Source: Acidobacteria bacterium AB60 (GTDB taxonomy: Bacteria > Acidobacteriota > Terriglobia > Terriglobales > Acidobacteriaceae). From it: a stretch of DNA of 64,000 bases. Numbering within the stretch: the first letter of the stretch is position 1; every line of letters begins with the position of its first letter. Shown piece by piece: positions 8,329-16,799 of the stretch. Under the pieces are notes generated by a model. The model was not told the DNA's origin. It did no database searches and was given only the letters and a program-made list of their open reading frames with translations. The DNA lies in contig VANK01000005.1 in the NCBI GenBank assembly GCA_008682415.1, positions 124,001-188,000 of the forward strand, in the 5' to 3' direction. Both the position numbers and the translations under genes were made by a program.

Positions 8329-9962
8329 AACTCTCTTGGATTCGTCCATCCCTCGTCACAATCGCTGCGCTGATGGCAGCCTGCGCAGCCTCCGCGGCCC
8401 CGGGCGCCAGCGAATTGCGCTTCTGCATTGGAGCGCAACCCAAGACCTTCAATCCGCTGCTGGTGGACGACGACGCCTCCGAAACTGTCCGCTACCTGAC
8501 AGGCGGCGTGCTTGTGCGGCTGGATCGCAACTCGCAAAAGCTCCTGCCGGAGCTGGCCACGTCGTGGACCATCAACCGCGATGGCAGCGCGATCACCTTT
8601 GTGCTTCGCGAAAACGTGCGCTTCTCCGATGGAACTTCTTTCTCCGCTGACGATGTGGCGTACACCATGCAGAAGTTGATGGACCCCAACCTGCATTCCC
8701 CGACCGGAGACGCCTTTCGTTCGCGCGAGGGAACAGTGAGCACCAAGGTCGTGGGCAAGTCTCGAATTACGGTGACGTTCCCGGGGCCGATCGTTGGACT
8801 GGACCGCCTCTTCGACCAGGTGGCGATCATGTCCGCCACGTCACCCAAGAAAGAGATGGCAGTACTCGGGCCGTATTACGTCTCTGAAAATAAGGCCGGC
8901 GCCTATCTTCTTCTCGATCGGAATCCAAACTACTGGAAACATGATCCGGGCGGCCGCCAGCTGCCGTATATCGACCGCGTGCGCCTCGACGTGCAGCAGA
9001 ATCGCGACATCGAAGCGCTGCGTATGAGCCGCGGGGAGATTGACTTTATCAACTCTTTGAACGCTGAGTCATTTGAAGCGCTGAAATCCAAAGCCCCGCA
9101 GGACGTGCTCGATGCCGGGGTCGGCCTGGATTCGGAGCAGATGTGGTTTAACCAGGTCCCTGCGTCTCCGCTTCCTGACTACAAGAAGGCGTGGTTTACC
9201 TCCAATAGTTTTCGTCGCGCCATCTCCTCTTCCATCCGCCGCGATGACCTCGTGCGCGTTGTGTTCAAAGGCCATGCGCAACCGGCGGTGAGTTTTATCT
9301 CGCCGGCCAACAAATTCTGGTTCAACCAGAAGCTGCAGCCTCACGCGTTCGATAGTCAGGCAGCCCTGCGCGCGCTCAATGCAGATGGTTTCCAAATGCA
9401 GAACGGTACGCTGCACGATCGTGCCGGACATCCCGTCGAGTTCTCGCTCATTACGAACGCCGGCAACAAGGACCGCGAACGCATGGCCGCCATGATCCAG
9501 CAGGATCTGGCCGCCATCGGCATCCGGCTCAATGTGGTCACCCTGGACTTTCCCTCCCTCATCGAGAGGATCACGCGCACCTTCAACTACGAAGCGTGCC
9601 TTCTGGGACTGGTGAACGACGATCTGGATCCGAACACCCAGATGAATATCTGGCTCAGCTCCGCGGAGAATCACCAGTGGAATCCCGGGCAGAAGACGCC
9701 CGCCACGCCGTGGGAGGCGGAGATCGATCGCCTGATGCGCGAACAGGCCTCCACGCTCGACGCCAAGAAGCGGAAGCAGGATGTCGATCGCGTGCAGGAG
9801 ATCGTCTGGGAGCAACAGCCGTTCATTTACCTGGTCAACAAGAACGCGCTCTCGGCCGTTTCGCCCAATCTGCATAACGTGCACCCCGCGGTTCTGAGGC
9901 CGCAGATTTATTGGAATATCGACCAGCTCACACTTGGGAACGAGGTTGCGACAGCCCATTGA
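8325..9962 (+). CDS. ABC transporter substrate-binding protein, SBP_bac_5 (peptide-binding) family
   Basis: Exported solute receptor of 545 residues for the adjacent permeases. The start at 8325 overlaps the permease stop (ATGA) and is followed by a signal peptide (MKLSWIRPSLVTIAALMAAC); the cysteine could be a lipidation site, although Met at -3 makes the lipobox imperfect. Family motifs are LATSWTINRDGSAITFVLRE-like text near residues 75-95, RFSDGTSFSADDVAYT, NPNYWK, and FRRAISSSIRRDDLV in the middle. The length is normal for the family. Oligopeptides are the most likely ligand because secreted proteases lie next door, but the family also binds nickel, heme or sugars, so specificity is an inference. 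Confidence 0.92.
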   Translation: MKLSWIRPSLVTIAALMAACAASAAPGASELRFCIGAQPKTFNPLLVDDDASETVRYLTGGVLVRLDRNSQKLLPELATSWTINRDGSAITFVLRENVRFSDGTSFSADDVAYTMQKLMDPNLHSPTGDAFRSREGTVSTKVVGKSRITVTFPGPIVGLDRLFDQVAIMSATSPKKEMAVLGPYYVSENKAGAYLLLDRNPNYWKHDPGGRQLPYIDRVRLDVQQNRDIEALRMSRGEIDFINSLNAESFEALKSKAPQDVLDAGVGLDSEQMWFNQVPASPLPDYKKAWFTSNSFRRAISSSIRRDDLVRVVFKGHAQPAVSFISPANKFWFNQKLQPHAFDSQAALRALNADGFQMQNGTLHDRAGHPVEFSLITNAGNKDRERMAAMIQQDLAAIGIRLNVVTLDFPSLIERITRTFNYEACLLGLVNDDLDPNTQMNIWLSSAENHQWNPGQKTPATPWEAEIDRLMREQASTLDAKKRKQDVDRVQEIVWEQQPFIYLVNKNALSAVSPNLHNVHPAVLRPQIYWNIDQLTLGNEVATAH

Positions 9963-10801
9963 GAGACGCCACTCCCCTCTTATCTCTGAACCTCTCCGCC
10001 GGATTCCCGGGGCGCGCCGGAGTGCTGCGCGATCTTCGGCTTGAGGTGCGCAAGGGCGAGATCGTCGGTCTCGTGGGCCAGAGCGGCTGCGGCAAAAGTA
10101 CGCTCGCGCTTGCCATTCTTCGGCTCCTCTATCTGAAGGGCGGAAAAGCGGAAGGCACGATCCACTTCAAAGACCGTGATCTGCTGTCGTTGAAAGAAAG
10201 CCAGATGCGTTTGCTGCGCGGGCGGGAGATCGCCCTGGTCCTCCAAAGTCCCATCGCGGCTCTCAATCCCTCGCTGCGCATCGGGACGCAAATGGAAGAA
10301 GCCTGGAAAGTGCACGCGCGCGGAACAACCGCTGCCGAATGCGAACGCGCCATCCTGCGATCGTTCGAGGATGTCGCACTGCCCCCGAGCACCGGCGTAC
10401 TCCGCCAGTACCCCTCGCAGTTGAGCGTGGGACAGGCGCAGCGGGTCCTCATTGCGATGGCAATTCTGCACCGGCCGGCTCTTCTCATCGCCGATGAGCC
10501 AACCAGCGCGCTGGACATCAACACCCAGGCTGAGATTCTGGAGCTATTCGCAACCCTGAGCCGGAAGCTGGGGATGGGCATTCTCTTCATCTCTCATGAC
10601 CTGCTTTCGGTGGCAACCATCAGCGACCGGGTGGCGGTCATGGACAAGGGTCAGATCGTTGAATGCCAGGAGACCAAAACTCTCTTCCGGAACCCCAGCC
10701 ATCCTCTCACCCGCAGAATGCTTTCCGCGTTGCCATCTTTGCGGCATCTGGCTGAGGGGGATGCTGGGCCTGCCGCGGAGAAATCGCTAAAGGCTTCCTG
10801 A
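9959..10801 (+). CDS. ABC transporter ATP-binding protein, OppD/DppD family
   Basis: Energising ATPase of the importer. Motifs in order: Walker A GQSGCGKST, Q-loop region LVLQSPIAALNPSLRIG, signature LSVGQAQRV, Walker B LLIADEPTSALD and switch His in FISHDL. The C-terminal FRNPSHPLTRRMLSALPS resembles the oligopeptide-specific extension. I prefer the TTG at 9959, which overlaps the upstream stop (TTGA) as the other operon genes do and gives 280 residues; an ATG at 9911 inside the binding-protein gene is the alternative. Only one ATPase gene is present, where Opp/Dpp systems usually have two (D and F), so it may act as a homodimer or pair with a subunit encoded elsewhere. The last 15 bases overlap a convergent gene. 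Confidence 0.9.
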   Translation: MRDATPLLSLNLSAGFPGRAGVLRDLRLEVRKGEIVGLVGQSGCGKSTLALAILRLLYLKGGKAEGTIHFKDRDLLSLKESQMRLLRGREIALVLQSPIAALNPSLRIGTQMEEAWKVHARGTTAAECERAILRSFEDVALPPSTGVLRQYPSQLSVGQAQRVLIAMAILHRPALLIADEPTSALDINTQAEILELFATLSRKLGMGILFISHDLLSVATISDRVAVMDKGQIVECQETKTLFRNPSHPLTRRMLSALPSLRHLAEGDAGPAAEKSLKAS

Positions 10802-11857
10802 TCCTGCAGCCAGGTAGATTAGAAGCGTGCGCCCGTCCGAGCTGAACTCCTCTCCCGTGGCGGTCCGCGCCTTGGTGATCGGGTTGCTCGGCGCAAGGTA
10901 GTCGGACTTGATCACCATCCCGGTCTGTAGAAGGCTGTCCCGGATGTAGTCTCGCTCCCCATCGGTATTCGGGTCGATCTTGTGCGTCACGCCATTGTTC
11001 CGCTGGTCGCGGTCGAAGCCGATGTCGTGTGTGCCGGCGCCGACCCACACCGTCTGCCCGCCGAGTTCGAAGGGCGCTTTCCAGATGCGGAAGTGGTGCC
11101 TTGAGGCGACAACACGCAGGGGATCAGCCTGCGCGTAGCCGAAGTCCTGCGAGCGGCCGAAGAGCTGCAGTTCGCTCATGGGCAGCGTGACGTAGGCTTC
11201 TTTCGACAACGAAGCGAGCAGCCCCCGGACCACCGCCTCTCCCTGGGAGCGGTCAACTGTGACCCAGCCTGCGGCTTTGAATGCCGCCTGCATCTGCTCC
11301 TGGCTTCCCACGATGATGAAGTTGACCCGGTCGCCGGGTGCTCCATTCGGATCGCTCACCCGGGTCGGAATCGAATCGATCATGCTCTGCGTAAACGCAG
11401 GCACCGTGACGTTGCGGGTTGCCGCGGGAGTGGCGGCCAGGGCCGTGATCTCCATCTTGACGTGATAGGTCCCGCTTGGCTCATCGGTCGAAGTTTGATT
11501 CACCGCCAGGAACAGCCGGCCCGCAATCCAAGCCTTCCCGGAGTAGTGGTTTCCAATGGAGAAGGGCCGCGCCGCGGCATTCTCGCCAATTCTTCCGATC
11601 AATGTGCCCCGGCCGGCATCGTTAAGCTGAAAGTTCCGGAGCAGGTCCTTGTAGGCGCGTGGAAGGCCTTCGGGGCCATTCGCCTGTCGAGCGTCGGGAT
11701 ATTGCAGTTGCCCGGTGGCGCTGACCTGGAAGCTCTCTCCCGGCTGCAGGTCGATTCCGGAATCCACCCAGCCACTGGCCGGCTGCACGTCCAGTTCGCG
11801 GGTTTGCGCCGGCAAGACAGACGCCAAAAGAAGACAGCAGAGGAGAGTGCGCATCAT
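10787..11857 (-). CDS. Secreted LecA/PA-IL-like domain fused to LssY C-terminal domain
   Basis: A 356-residue exported protein with a signal peptide (MMRTLLCCLLLASVLPAQT). Residues about 25-150 resemble the PA-IL lectin-like fold: WVDSGIDLQPGESFQV, TLIGRIGENA and FLAVNQ are the recognisable stretches. Residues about 170-330 match the LssY_C domain: PGDRVNFIIVGSQ, AGWVTVDR, RHHFRIW, WVGAGTHDIGF and HKIDPNTDGERDYI. The biochemical role of LssY_C is not established to my knowledge. The 3' end overlaps the convergent ABC ATPase gene by 15 bases, so it is unlikely to belong to that operon. Only 112 bases separate it from the divergent aldolase gene. Confidence 0.8.
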   Translation of the reverse strand: MMRTLLCCLLLASVLPAQTRELDVQPASGWVDSGIDLQPGESFQVSATGQLQYPDARQANGPEGLPRAYKDLLRNFQLNDAGRGTLIGRIGENAAARPFSIGNHYSGKAWIAGRLFLAVNQTSTDEPSGTYHVKMEITALAATPAATRNVTVPAFTQSMIDSIPTRVSDPNGAPGDRVNFIIVGSQEQMQAAFKAAGWVTVDRSQGEAVVRGLLASLSKEAYVTLPMSELQLFGRSQDFGYAQADPLRVVASRHHFRIWKAPFELGGQTVWVGAGTHDIGFDRDQRNNGVTHKIDPNTDGERDYIRDSLLQTGMVIKSDYLAPSNPITKARTATGEEFSSDGRTLLIYLAAGSGSL

Positions 11858-11969
11858 ATTCCCGTCCGTGCGAACCGGCCCAAGAAGATCCGGCTATCGG
11901 TTTTGTAGTCGCTGCCGCGCAATTTTGCAATGAGAGAATGGTCTCCAGTTCAAGCCGGAGCGTTTGCGC

Positions 11970-12704
11970 ATGGACATGGCTACCTGGGCCTCAGGTCCGG
12001 TGAAGATTGGAACCCTACTCAGCATCGATCATCCCGCCGTGGTGGAGATCGCCCGCCTCGCCGGCTTCGATTGGCTCTGGATCGATGGCGAGCACGGCAG
12101 CTTCAACGAAGTAAGCGCCGCCACTGCCTGCGCCATCAACGCCGGCGGCCCGCCTGCATTCGTGCGCCTTCCGGACCGCTCTCCCACCAGCATCAAGCGC
12201 TTCCTCGACATCGGCTGCGACGGCATCATTCTGCCCCAGGTTTCAAGCCCTGAAGAACTGGATGTCGTGGAGCGCGCCGCGCTCTACCCGCCCAGGGGCG
12301 AGCGCAGCATCGGATTGACCCGCGCGCATGGCTACGGGCTTCGCTTTGCCGAATACCTGAGCCGGAAGAGCTATGCCATCATCATCCAGATCGAGTCGGT
12401 AGCGGGCGTTGAGAACGCGGCCGCTCTCATCGCGCATCCCGTCGTCGACGCCGTGATCATCGGTCCCTATGACCTGAGCAGTTCTTTCGGAATCCCCGGC
12501 CAGGTCGATTCCCCCCAGGTGGCGAGCAGCATCGCGAGCGTGCTCGGATTATGCAAACAGGCAGGCAAGCGTTGCGGCATCTTCGCAGCCGCGGCCGAGA
12601 AGGCGCGCGCCTACGCGCAAATGAACTTCGATCTCATCGCCGTAGGTCTCGACGCCACCACGCTCCTGGCCGGATTCACAGCGCTCCGCAACTGTCTCTC
12701 CTGA
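11970..12704 (+). CDS. HpcH/HpaI-family aldolase (2-keto-3-deoxy acid aldolase type)
   Basis: A class II, metal-dependent pyruvate aldolase of about 244 residues. Family motifs: FDWLWIDGEHG near residue 28, PAFVRLPDRSP with the conserved Arg, DIGCDGIILPQVSS, the YPPRGERSIG loop, IIIQIESVAGVEN with the metal-binding Glu, and IIGPYDLSSSFG with the metal-binding Asp. The ATG at 11970 has GGAG nine bases upstream; a TTG six bases earlier is too close to that site. Likely substrates are 2-keto-3-deoxy sugar acids or 4-hydroxy-2-oxo diacids, but the sequence does not settle which. It stands alone, with no sugar-acid pathway genes beside it. Confidence 0.9.
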   Translation: MDMATWASGPVKIGTLLSIDHPAVVEIARLAGFDWLWIDGEHGSFNEVSAATACAINAGGPPAFVRLPDRSPTSIKRFLDIGCDGIILPQVSSPEELDVVERAALYPPRGERSIGLTRAHGYGLRFAEYLSRKSYAIIIQIESVAGVENAAALIAHPVVDAVIIGPYDLSSSFGIPGQVDSPQVASSIASVLGLCKQAGKRCGIFAAAAEKARAYAQMNFDLIAVGLDATTLLAGFTALRNCLS

Positions 12705-12844
12705 GAGGAGATCTTCTGGGCGATGCCGCGCCCCTCCCCCCCCCCGAAACATTGAAGGCATCGGGCCCGCAAAGCCCTCCACTTTCATCCAGGAGGTCTT
12801 TCGCCCGAAAGTTGGATGCGCAGTAGACGCGGATGCTCAGTTGC

Positions 12845-13936
12845 TTAAGGACGCTTTGAAGAAGAAGTGAGCTTGCGGAGCACAAATTCCTGCAACACGC
12901 TGCTTATTTCGCGGGTTCCCGTAGACACCGCGAATCCTTCAAACGTGAATGCCGCGCCACGATTCGAAGCAGGATAGTACGCATTGGAGATGGCGCTGGA
13001 GATCAGGTCGCCGCCCATGCTGGAGTAGTTCGGCTGCCAGTGTCCGTTGTCGCCCTTGCAAACAAACGGATTCTGCAGAGCATGACGAAGCCGCGACGCG
13101 GTGCTCCCGGTTCCCTGGTAGAAATACCTCGGGTCCTGGTGCAACAACGCGGGAAGGATGGCGCCGCCGAACATGATGTCCGTAACCCCGTCGGTGTACG
13201 CCGCGCCAAAGCGCTGGCCGTAACCCTTCCAGCCTTGCTGAAAGTTGGGCGTGTCTCCTGCCTGGTTCATGGCCGCGAGAAACGCCGCGCCAAAGATGCT
13301 GACCGGATCCACCGAGACCTTGTACGCCATTTGAAACTTGAGCTTCGCGGAGAGAGGAACGGCATCTTCGGAGTCGTAGACCACGTAGAAGTTGGGCACG
13401 AAGCCAAGAACCCGCTGCTTCTCTTCGATCTGTACCTGCTCTGTGGCGATCTCCAGGGGATCAGACCGAACAGTGACAGAGGTGACGGCCGCGCTGAGTT
13501 TGAGCTTGATGCCCGTCACCTCGAAGTACTGACCGGCCTGCAAAGTCACTGGAGGCGCAATCCACGGATCGAACCCTGGCGCGTTGACTGTCACCTTGTA
13601 AGCGACATTCGGAACCAGCCCCTGCACCGCGAAGTAACCACTGTCGTTGGCAACCTGGCTCTTGCGGGCTCCGCCGTTCGACGGGTCGACATCCACCACG
13701 GCACCGGGAACGATGTCTCCGTAGGCGTCCGTCACTGTGCCCGTGATTGAACCCGCGTTGGGCGGGGGTACATCAGCGTCCGCCCGGGCGGAGATCCCGG
13801 GCGCATCCACCAACTCCGCCACCGTGCTGTTCTGCGCTTGCGGGCCCGTATTATCCTGCGCCTGCAATAAACTTGCCGCCCCAAACACGACGGCGCCTAG
13901 AAGAATAAGGGAAGAAGGCAAAAATTTTGAGCGCAT
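12845..13936 (-). CDS. Secreted protein with carboxypeptidase regulatory-like (Ig-fold) domain
   Basis: A 363-residue protein with a clear signal peptide (ending SLLQAQ). Residues about 60-150 form a carboxypeptidase-regulatory-like beta-sandwich: GSITGTVTDAYGDIVPGA, SGYFAVQGLVPN and YKVTVNAPGF. This domain opens many acidobacterial surface and transport proteins. The remaining 200 residues (FVPNFYVVYDSEDAVPLSAK, HQDPRYFYQGTG) form a region I know only as a conserved acidobacterial sequence of unknown function. It is too short for a TonB-dependent receptor and has no plug or barrel features. The gene is monocistronic, with a 7-bp inverted repeat about 90 bases upstream. Confidence 0.75.
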   Translation of the reverse strand: MRSKFLPSSLILLGAVVFGAASLLQAQDNTGPQAQNSTVAELVDAPGISARADADVPPPNAGSITGTVTDAYGDIVPGAVVDVDPSNGGARKSQVANDSGYFAVQGLVPNVAYKVTVNAPGFDPWIAPPVTLQAGQYFEVTGIKLKLSAAVTSVTVRSDPLEIATEQVQIEEKQRVLGFVPNFYVVYDSEDAVPLSAKLKFQMAYKVSVDPVSIFGAAFLAAMNQAGDTPNFQQGWKGYGQRFGAAYTDGVTDIMFGGAILPALLHQDPRYFYQGTGSTASRLRHALQNPFVCKGDNGHWQPNYSSMGGDLISSAISNAYYPASNRGAAFTFEGFAVSTGTREISSVLQEFVLRKLTSSSKRP

Positions 13937-14329
13937 CGACCACCATCGGGAAGCCCTCGTCCAAATGCTCGTTCGGACGCCGGCATATCTCGATCCACTT
14001 GCTCAACGAACGGCAAATGACCGGTACGACAGAAAATTGTCGTATGGGTATAGACGATTTCTGCTGCGGAAAGATACAAATATCGCGGCCGATTCATTAC
14101 TTCCGGGCTGCAGCACGCGTGAAAATCGCGTAAACGCTCGCCAAATCGCAACGCGTGCAGCCGCGATGCCTGCGGCGTTCATTGGATTCAGCAAAATTGC
14201 AGAGACGCGTTAACTCGGTGACACACCCAAATCTCGCTTCCGCGTACGCGGCGCAGCATTTCGTTGATCGATAGAAGAGGCGCTCGCGCGCGCAGCGTCA
14301 TCACGCGAGCACCCCTTCCATTCGCCCCC
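13937..14329. other. 393-bp intergenic region with one operator-like palindrome
   Basis: Upstream of the secreted-protein gene (minus) and downstream of pspA (minus). Apart from the inverted repeat at 14025-14044 I see no gene, terminator or RNA. Short open frames occur on both strands but lack ribosome-binding sites and protein-like composition. Confidence 0.5.
14025..14044. promoter_or_regulatory. Perfect 7-bp inverted repeat (TACGACA-N6-TGTCGTA)
   Basis: The arms TACGACA and TGTCGTA are perfectly complementary around a six-base AT-rich centre. The site lies about 90 bases before the start codon of the secreted carboxypeptidase-regulatory protein. Position and symmetry suit a dimeric repressor or activator; no regulator gene sits next to it. 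Confidence 0.4.
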
Positions 14330-15010
14330 TCAGGCCGCGTTCCCGTCAGTGATGCGGGCGCGCCGGCTCTTCATCTCGTTCAGCAGCAACTCCACCTTGT
14401 CCTCATTCTCCAGCGCCTTGAATTTTTCTTCCAGCGACTCCGGAGCCATGACCTCGGCTGTCGCCGCGTTCTCGGCGGCCTGTATCTGCACACGGCTCTT
14501 CATGCGCTCCATGGTGTGTTCCTGGTCGGCGCCGATAATCTGCCGCGCCCGGGTCGCTCTGCCGGCGACCTTGGCCCGCCGATGTTCCGCCACCAGCATT
14601 TCGCAATGCGCGCGCGTCTCACTCAATTTCTGATCGAGCTTCCGCAACGCCTGCCGCAGGTTGTCCGCCTCATGCTTCTGATCCTCGGCCTGACCGGCAA
14701 AGCCCTGCACCAGTTGATCGTGGCTCAACGCGCGCTCCAGGGCTGCCCGCGCCAGATCGTCGTGCCCTTTCTGCACGGCGAGTTCCGCCTTGCGACGCCA
14801 CTCCGCCCCCTGCTGCTCGTGCTCCGCGCGCTTCTTCTCCAACAGGTGCTGACCTGCAATGGCGATGGCCACCTGCGTCTTCACCTGCATCAACTGATTC
14901 TCCATATCCAGGACAATCTGCTTCAGCATCTTTTCAGGATCTTCCGCCTTGTCCACCATGTCGTTCAAATTCGCACGCAGCAGCGTGCTCACCCGGTCCA
15001 GTAATGACAT
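14330..15010 (-). CDS. pspA: PspA/IM30 family protein
   Basis: A 226-residue, almost entirely coiled-coil ESCRT-III-like protein that binds and stabilises stressed inner membranes. The N-terminal MSLLDRVSTLLRANLNDMVDKAEDPEKML is nearly diagnostic: an amphipathic helix followed by the conserved NDMVDKAEDP segment. The rest is heptad-like and rich in charged residues, with no membrane span. The start is fixed by AAGGAGG seven bases upstream. It is the last gene of the XRE-NfeD-microprotein-flotillin cluster and is separated from flotillin by a terminator-like hairpin, so part of its expression may be independent. There is no PspF, PspB or PspC nearby. Confidence 0.93.
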   Translation of the reverse strand: MSLLDRVSTLLRANLNDMVDKAEDPEKMLKQIVLDMENQLMQVKTQVAIAIAGQHLLEKKRAEHEQQGAEWRRKAELAVQKGHDDLARAALERALSHDQLVQGFAGQAEDQKHEADNLRQALRKLDQKLSETRAHCEMLVAEHRRAKVAGRATRARQIIGADQEHTMERMKSRVQIQAAENAATAEVMAPESLEEKFKALENEDKVELLLNEMKSRRARITDGNAA

Positions 15011-15092
15011 AAAACCTCCTTCTTGCGATTGCGGCATCCCGTTGTGTTCCTTCTCCCGCTCCCTTGGTAGTTCCGGCCTGTTCCCATAGGTG

Positions 15093-15134
15093 AAAAAGTT
15101 CCGTTCCCGCCGCGAGGATCGCAACAGGAACGGA
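15093..15134 (-). terminator. Intrinsic terminator or attenuator between flotillin and pspA
   Basis: On the minus strand TCCGTTCC (15134-15127) pairs perfectly with GGAACGGA (15107-15100) around a 19-base loop that can itself pair. Five T residues follow at 15097-15093 after a short spacer. It begins just after the flotillin stop, so it could end the flotillin transcript or reduce read-through into pspA. Confidence 0.65.
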
Positions 15135-15144
15135 GAGCTGCGCT

Positions 15145-16569
15145 CTATTTGGTGTCTTCGGCCTTGCCGTTTACGGGCTTCTGCTTCATGCCCTGCACGT
15201 TGGCCATCAGCTGCTTGATGTCCATGCCGCTCAGCGCCTCAAATAACGCAGGCACCTGCGCGGCGATCTTCGTCATGTCGCCGGTGATCTTGTTTACCCC
15301 AGCGGCGCCGTCGCTTCCCGTAGAAACAACCGTGATCTTGTCGACCTTGGCGAGAGGCTCGGCCATGGCGCGCACCACATCCGCCATGTTGGTCAGCAGC
15401 TTGTCGACCACCGCGGCCTGGTTCCACTCCTGGTACGCCTCGGCCTTCACGTTCATCGCCTTCGCTTCCGCCTCGCCCTTCTGGAAGATGATGCTGGCTT
15501 CGGCTTCGCCCTGCGTACGGATTGCAGCGGCGCGGCCTTCTGCCTCCGCGGTGAGGCGATTCTTCTCCGCAGCGGCCATGTTCTCGATGCGCTGGCGTTC
15601 AATCTCCGCGCCCTTCAGCACGGTGGCAATCAGCTCCTTTTCGTGGCGCAGAATTTCGGCTTCCTGCACCTTGATCTGGCCCTCTTTCTCCACCTGCTGC
15701 ACCTTCACCTGCTCGGCCGTCACCTGCTGCTGCATCACGTTGGTCTGCAGCTCGTACGCCTTGTCAGCCTGCGCCTGCTGGCGGCGGCTCTGCTCCGCAA
15801 ACTGCGCCTTCTTGATGTCGAGGTCGCGCTGGGCCTCGGACTGACGCGCCATGGATGCCGTCTCGGCGATCACGCGATCCTGATCCGCTTGCGCCTTGGC
15901 CACGGCGGCCTCTCGCTGAGCGTTTGCCCGCTGAATGGCGGTATCCCGCTCGGCTTCGGCCGTCGCGACGTCGGCATCGCGCTTGATGCGCGCCACGTCC
16001 GGCCGGCCCATGTTCGAGATGTACTCATTCTTGTCGCGCACCTCCTTGATGGTGAACGAAATCACCTCCAGGCCCATCTTGCTCATGTCATCGGCACAGG
16101 TGGAGCGCATGCGGTCGCCCACCATTTCGGGTTCCTTCACGATCTGTTCCACCGTGAGCTGACCGATGATGCCGCGCAGGTGACCTTCCATCACAAGGCG
16201 GATCAGGCCTTCACGCTGTTGCGGCGCCTTGGTCAGGAACTGCTCGGCGGCGGTCAAAATCGAGGCCTGGTCGCTGCGTACCTTGATCTGCGCGACGGCT
16301 TCCACTGTGACGGCGACGCCCTGCTTGGTGTAGAGGTCCTGCTGCGGCGCCACGTCAAAGCTCATCAATTCGAGCGACAATTCGCGGCAGTTCTCCACCA
16401 TCGGGAAGATGACGGTGCCATGTCCCTTGATGACCCTAGGGCCCCGAAATCCATACACAATCAAGGCTTCGTTCGGGCCCGCTTTGCGATACATCCTGGC
16501 AAGAATACCCATCAGAAGAATCAGGACGAGTACTCCAATTCCAACAAATAGAACCAAGTCTGGTCTCAT
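15145..16569 (-). CDS. floT: Flotillin family protein (FloT/YqiK-like)
   Basis: A 474-residue membrane scaffold. An N-terminal hydrophobic hairpin (residues 4-25) is followed by the SPFH/band-7 domain (GPNEALIVYGFRGPRVIKGHG, then VAVTVEAVAQIKVRSD). A long coiled-coil flotillin domain of EAE/RAEA-type repeats (about 200-400) comes next, then a hydrophobic oligomerisation region near the C-terminus. Length and order match bacterial FloT and YqiK. The neighbours, an NfeD-like protein upstream and PspA downstream, repeat the YuaF-FloT and YqiJ-YqiK pairings known elsewhere, which supports a role in membrane-domain organisation and envelope stress. A GC hairpin with the ribosome-binding site in its loop precedes the start codon. 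Confidence 0.94.
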   Translation of the reverse strand: MRPDLVLFVGIGVLVLILLMGILARMYRKAGPNEALIVYGFRGPRVIKGHGTVIFPMVENCRELSLELMSFDVAPQQDLYTKQGVAVTVEAVAQIKVRSDQASILTAAEQFLTKAPQQREGLIRLVMEGHLRGIIGQLTVEQIVKEPEMVGDRMRSTCADDMSKMGLEVISFTIKEVRDKNEYISNMGRPDVARIKRDADVATAEAERDTAIQRANAQREAAVAKAQADQDRVIAETASMARQSEAQRDLDIKKAQFAEQSRRQQAQADKAYELQTNVMQQQVTAEQVKVQQVEKEGQIKVQEAEILRHEKELIATVLKGAEIERQRIENMAAAEKNRLTAEAEGRAAAIRTQGEAEASIIFQKGEAEAKAMNVKAEAYQEWNQAAVVDKLLTNMADVVRAMAEPLAKVDKITVVSTGSDGAAGVNKITGDMTKIAAQVPALFEALSGMDIKQLMANVQGMKQKPVNGKAEDTK

Positions 16570-16575
16570 TGTGTT

Positions 16576-16594
16576 CCCGGCCCTTTCGCCCGGG
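16576..16594 (-). promoter_or_regulatory. Hairpin presenting the flotillin Shine-Dalgarno in its loop
   Basis: On the minus strand CCCGG (16594-16590) can pair with CCGGG (16580-16576), leaving GCGAAAGGG as the loop. The purine-rich ribosome-binding site sits in the loop, 11 bases from the ATG, which is long unless the stem folds. A near-identical arrangement precedes the 48-residue gene upstream. Confidence 0.5.
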
Positions 16595-16647
16595 AGCTTT
16601 CGTGGTGGATGGTTTGGAAACGGGGGACAGTCAGTGCCTGTTGCCGG

Positions 16648-16794
16648 TCAGCGGTTCTCTGCCGATCGGTGCTTGCTGGTGTCGGCGGCCCGTTCCCGCG
16701 AGCCCGTTCTTGGGAACATCTTGGCCAGAAAACCCAGCAGGAAGATTCCCACCAGGATGGCCATGTCTGTCGTCAGCACGGTCGTGTCAGTCAT
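16648..16794 (-). CDS. 48-residue membrane microprotein resembling the flotillin N-terminus
   Basis: A short reading frame between the NfeD-like and flotillin genes. It encodes a polar start, one hydrophobic segment (MAILVGIFLLGFLAKMF) and a charged tail. Aligned with flotillin residues 11-36 it shares about 10 of 26 positions, including the pattern L-V-x-I-x-L-x-G-x-L-A-[KR]-M-[FY], and the DNA is also recognisably similar there. Both genes have the same hairpin/ribosome-binding-site arrangement upstream. I infer a partial duplication of the 5' end of flotillin that left a free membrane anchor. Expression is unproven and no named family is recognised. Confidence 0.6.
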   Translation of the reverse strand: MTDTTVLTTDMAILVGIFLLGFLAKMFPRTGSRERAADTSKHRSAENR

Positions 16795-16799
16795 GCAAT

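Noticed and set aside
12720..12745. Poly-C run after the aldolase gene as a possible phase-variation tract
   Set aside because: It lies between two convergent stops, outside coding and promoter sequence, so slippage would have no evident effect.
12845..13936. Truncated TonB-dependent receptor (the regulatory-like domain often precedes such receptors)
   Set aside because: The protein has a complete, non-barrel C-terminal part and normal start and stop; no receptor remnant is visible downstream.
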